DNA of 64,000 bases from Rhynochetos jubatus (taxonomy: Eukaryota > Chordata > Aves > Eurypygiformes > Rhynochetidae). Under the pieces are notes generated by a model, which worked only from the letters and a program-made list of their open reading frames with translations, made no database searches and was not told the DNA's origin. Both the position numbers and the translations under genes were made by a program. Location: positions 39,010,118 to 39,074,117 of the forward strand of contig CM050653.1 of assembly GCA_027574665.1 (NCBI GenBank), read 5' to 3'. Below, piece by piece: positions 35,468 to 64,000 of the stretch. Every line of letters starts with the position of its first letter. The stretch's first letter is position 1.

Positions 35468-35836
35468 TTGTACTTACCTGGATTTCCAGGACTGCGAGAG
35501 CAAATGCAGAGCACAAAGCAGTCAAATCCCATGGAAGAATATCAACAAGTGAAGTTTTACAGCGTGAAAGGTATAGTTGCTGTACATTCTCAAAACCCAT
35601 TTGTTCGAGAGGTTTCTTCATCAGCATGCATTGTCAGGCTCTCCTATCTCTCTGTACTGAAGAATACTAAGGATTTTATTAGTAAGTGTTCTGAAATTGT
35701 ATCGAAATACTGCACACACTACAGCAAAGCTGAGCAACTACAGCCCCGCCTGCCAAAGATGGGGATAGTTCAACAGGAGGAACAAATCAGACAAACCTGT
35801 TCACCTTCTGACAGGCAGAACTGCTGCAAGCCATAA
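35468..35836 (+). CDS. Unrecognised 122-codon open frame, possible exon
   Basis: I do not recognise this frame. It is the longest open frame between ASTE1 and ATP2C1. A pyrimidine-rich acceptor-like gatttccag ends near 35490, and a strong donor-like gtaagt lies at 35682-35687, inside the frame. This suggests an exon of about 190 nt (35491-35681) with an internally open frame, or chance. The product would be neither membrane nor signal-bearing; it is Ser/Gln/Lys-rich. It could be a lineage-specific gene, decayed coding sequence or coincidence. Confidence 0.25.
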   Translation: MYLPGFPGLREQMQSTKQSNPMEEYQQVKFYSVKGIVAVHSQNPFVREVSSSACIVRLSYLSVLKNTKDFISKCSEIVSKYCTHYSKAEQLQPRLPKMGIVQQEEQIRQTCSPSDRQNCCKP

Positions 35837-36029
35837 GCTTTGGCTTGGTGACATGAGAGCATTTCTGTAAGAGGTCCTTGTCAGGCCCCACCAGGGGCCC
35901 TGTTTACAACAATCCATTAACCAACAGGATGACCATCGTGACAGCATGGCCTAGAGCCAATACCAACGCTACACCTTCAGGCTGCAGCGGGGAACAGCCT
36001 AGGTGACCGTTCCTTGCATTTCCGCACAG

Positions 36030-36110
36030 GATGAGGAGTCCTACTCTGATGAGGACACTGATGACAACAGCTGCAAGTCTGTTTTGAGGAACACCACCAT
36101 TTCCAATTAG
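36030..36110 (+). other. Possible terminal coding exon, acidic, unrecognised
   Basis: After an acceptor-like ttgcatttccgcacag, 26 codons run to TAG at 36108-36110. They include an acidic stretch DEESYSDEDTDD, compositionally like a real protein C-terminus. No matching upstream gene was identified. Confidence 0.25.
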
Positions 36111-36214
36111 TGAATATTATTCAGACATTATTGTATATTAAAAATACTTTTAACATACCAAGGCACAAATGCTTTTCTGGCCACAAAAAATCATTCTGTA
36201 GGTTAAAATTTTAA

Positions 36215-37222
36215 GTTACACTACCAGTAAAAAGTTTATTGTTATGATCGGGGTGGAAGAAGGAAGAGAAAGGCAAACCAAGCTTATTTGAAAGAGAGGT
36301 GGGGGGTTTTTTGCCATTAGTGAGGATTAGTGCATTCGTTTTCTAGTTCAATACACTATGAATCATTTCAATAACAATATCATCACTCGAGTGATCTAAC
36401 AGTCATAAGCTAAAGTAAATACAGAACCAGACATGAAACAAAGTTTGTATCTAAAATTGTATCAAAACAAACATCCTAATCTGGTGTAAATATGAGTTTC
36501 TTTTAAAACAAAGAGACAACACACTTTTAAGAAAAGCAAACATTTACTTCAAATTGCAGTATAGGCTTCTCAATCACAGAAAAAGAAAAGAAAAACAGTG
36601 ATCCGACAGCGGTCACATCCTGTGCAAAAAAAAAATTGGGATACAAAAAAAACCAAACCTGTAGCACAAGGTACTTGAGCCGCTTACACATTGCAGGATA
36701 AAGTAAATAAATACAGTAGCTAGAATATGGCACTCTTGTGACAAGACTCTAAACCCAGTGGAATGCCTCTGAAATATTTTTTCATCCTTGTATTAGTAGC
36801 AAAGTCCCACCACCATAAAAGTAAAATAGTACAATGTTTTAAATAAAAACAAACTAAAATATTTATATCTAAGAGAAGGATTTTACACAGTTATATCTTT
36901 TTAAGTGCAGAAAATGGGACTTGGGCTTAGATCTTTCTTTAATTTAACCCACACACACACACACAAAATCCCATTCAATCGCAAAAGTGAATTTATGTTT
37001 GAGGAAAAGTGTTACCAAAGTTGCATAACTTCATTTGTTACTCCCACAGCTGGAAGTTAAATTCTAAACAGTCTTGAAACACGAACGTTCGTCATTAGCC
37101 AGTGAAAGAAAGGACTTGTCAAAAGCCCTCAGGATTTTTTTATCCTCCCAATATTGTTTTGCTTTCTCCTACATCTTTAGACAGCAATCCCTAAGTCTGC
37201 AAACAAAAGAATGCAATATGCA
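36215..37222 (-). other. ATP2C1: ATP2C1 3' untranslated region
   Basis: About 1 kb of AT-rich sequence between the stop codon and the first AATAAA on the minus strand. It contains an (AC)7 run at 36951-36964. The end is estimated from the signal at 36235-36240. Confidence 0.55.
36235..36240 (-). terminator. ATP2C1: ATP2C1 polyadenylation signal AATAAA
   Basis: Plus-strand TTTATT here is the only AATAAA seen on the minus strand within about 1 kb of the stop codon. Cleavage would be near 36215-36225. Confidence 0.5.
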
Positions 37223-62750
<25,528 letters not shown>

Positions 62751-64000
62751 CTTTGAAAACAAAATAAGCAAAAAGTATGTCAATCTTTTGAAAGTAGTTA
62801 GAAACGTTAATAGAAGTTTCCCAATTTTGACCATTAAAAATACGTCCAATGTATTCACATATTAAGAAGCTGTGTTAATTATCAACCATGTTTAACAATT
62901 AAGAAAGCAACACACACTCCTAGACTATTGCAGCAATGCAACAAGCTCTTATTTGCAGAGTTGAAGTTTCCTCATACTTGTATGTTCATGATTGTTTTTC
63001 TCTAAAACTTCCAAGAGGTTGCAACTGTGATGCGTTCTGTCACCAAATAAAATAATTAACTGGGAATGTAAGTGTACGTACATATCATCCTCTCAATTCT
63101 TCCTCCTACCATGGTCCATTAAGAACTCGCTAACAAGAACCATGTTTCATACACTGGTTTTTGTTCACAAATTCTCTGTAGGAAAAATGCTATTCAGGCA
63201 ACAGTCACGTAGACTAGAGGACCAGAAAATGTCTTTTTCTTGGTTTGGGTTTAATTTTTGTAGTTTTTAGGGTAGGATGTGGGAACAGTTAGAGAAGGAA
63301 AGCTAAAACTGAATTACCCTGTATTAATCAGCTAACAGATTAAGAAAGTAAAGTGTGCTCTATAAATATAATCCAAATCAAAAAATAACTTATCAAAATA
63401 TAAAATGAAGAGAAATATCTTTCCGCAGGCAACATCAATTCATACACCTTAACATATTGACTTTAATGGTCTTGAACTGAGCCGAAGGCTGAATCATAAA
63501 ATTCTGCTCACAAAATGTAAGTAAAATAATTTTGCATTATTAAGATGTATAAAAGCACTACTGGTGACCACAGCACTAGATTTCAAGATCACTTTCTCAA
63601 GAAAAACAGCATTAAAGGATTTATAATAAAATTCAATTGCCAAAACTCTTTAAAAGGATATCACTTGCAAGGAGTAAACGAGAATCAGTTACATGACACT
63701 CTGTACCACCACACTACAGCAGATCACTCTGAGGTTCAAGCTGCAGTTTTTTGGTGTTGAGTTTTGTTGGTTTTTAAGTAAGTGGCACGATAGCTCTCAT
63801 GCACTCCAGTGCTAGCTGGACAACACAATGAACACAGGCTGCCAGATCAAAAATAATGTAGTCAGTGTTAAAAGAGGGTAGTACCTTTACTAAAGTGCTT
63901 TCTGATCATTCAAATCCCTCTAATTCCTGCTATTCTCTCAAACAGTTACCAGTGCAGTACCCTCTTTTAAAAGACGGATGCTGTATCAATAAAGGAAAAG

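Larger units (their letters stand above)
32922..36214 (+). other. Convergent ASTE1/ATP2C1 intergenic region with exon-like open frames
   Basis: This holds the ASTE1 3' untranslated region followed by DNA with several stop-free plus-strand stretches: 33252-33362, 33382-33588 (69 codons), 35151-35408 (86 codons), 35468-35836 (122 codons with ATG) and 36030-36110 (26 codons after a good acceptor). I recognise none of them. An A16-type tract lies at about 35081-35097. No CR1 or LTR was seen here. Confidence 0.5.

Overview
This window is vertebrate nuclear DNA, almost certainly from a bird. The evidence is five sizeable CR1 LINE fragments (the dominant avian retroposon), avian-type endogenous retrovirus (ERV) LTRs, small AT-rich introns, and three genes in the order and relative orientation known from human 3q22: NEK11, ASTE1, ATP2C1. 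No prokaryotic feature, CRISPR array, tRNA or rRNA was seen.

Layout. Positions 1-27173 hold the 5' part of NEK11 on the minus strand: a candidate non-coding first exon at about 27173-27250, the start-codon exon at 23802-23971 and the next coding exon at 5684-5849. The rest of the gene lies left of position 1. The introns carry three CR1 copies, two solo or truncated LTRs and several small tandem duplications. Positions 26930-28150 are a CpG island. Its centre (27172-27304) is a head-to-head promoter shared by NEK11 (minus) and ASTE1 (plus), with X-box-like, NRF-1, inverted CCAAT and GC-box motifs. Positions 27305-32921 hold a complete four-exon ASTE1 (671 codons plus stop, all splice phases consistent). 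Positions 32922-36215 are the convergent ASTE1/ATP2C1 intergenic space, with unexplained exon-like open frames on the plus strand. Positions 36215-64000 hold the 3' part of ATP2C1 on the minus strand: 20 coding exons (62750 down to 37223) that join in frame into 744 residues, equivalent to human residue 178 to the C-terminus. The N-terminal exons lie right of 64000.

Function. The genes are neighbours and do not form a pathway. NEK11 is a NIMA-family kinase of the DNA-damage G2/M checkpoint. ASTE1 is an XPG/FEN-fold protein linked to DNA-end processing. ATP2C1 (SPCA1) is the Golgi Ca2+/Mn2+ pump. NEK11 and ASTE1 probably share promoter control, and both relate to genome maintenance.

Most other open frames are shadows of exons, CR1 or LTR sequence. 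The items most worth a second look are the exon-like frames between ASTE1 and ATP2C1, the X-box-like palindrome in the shared promoter, a 205-codon open frame in a NEK11 intron, two perfect intronic hairpins in ATP2C1, and a stop codon shared by two separate CR1 copies.
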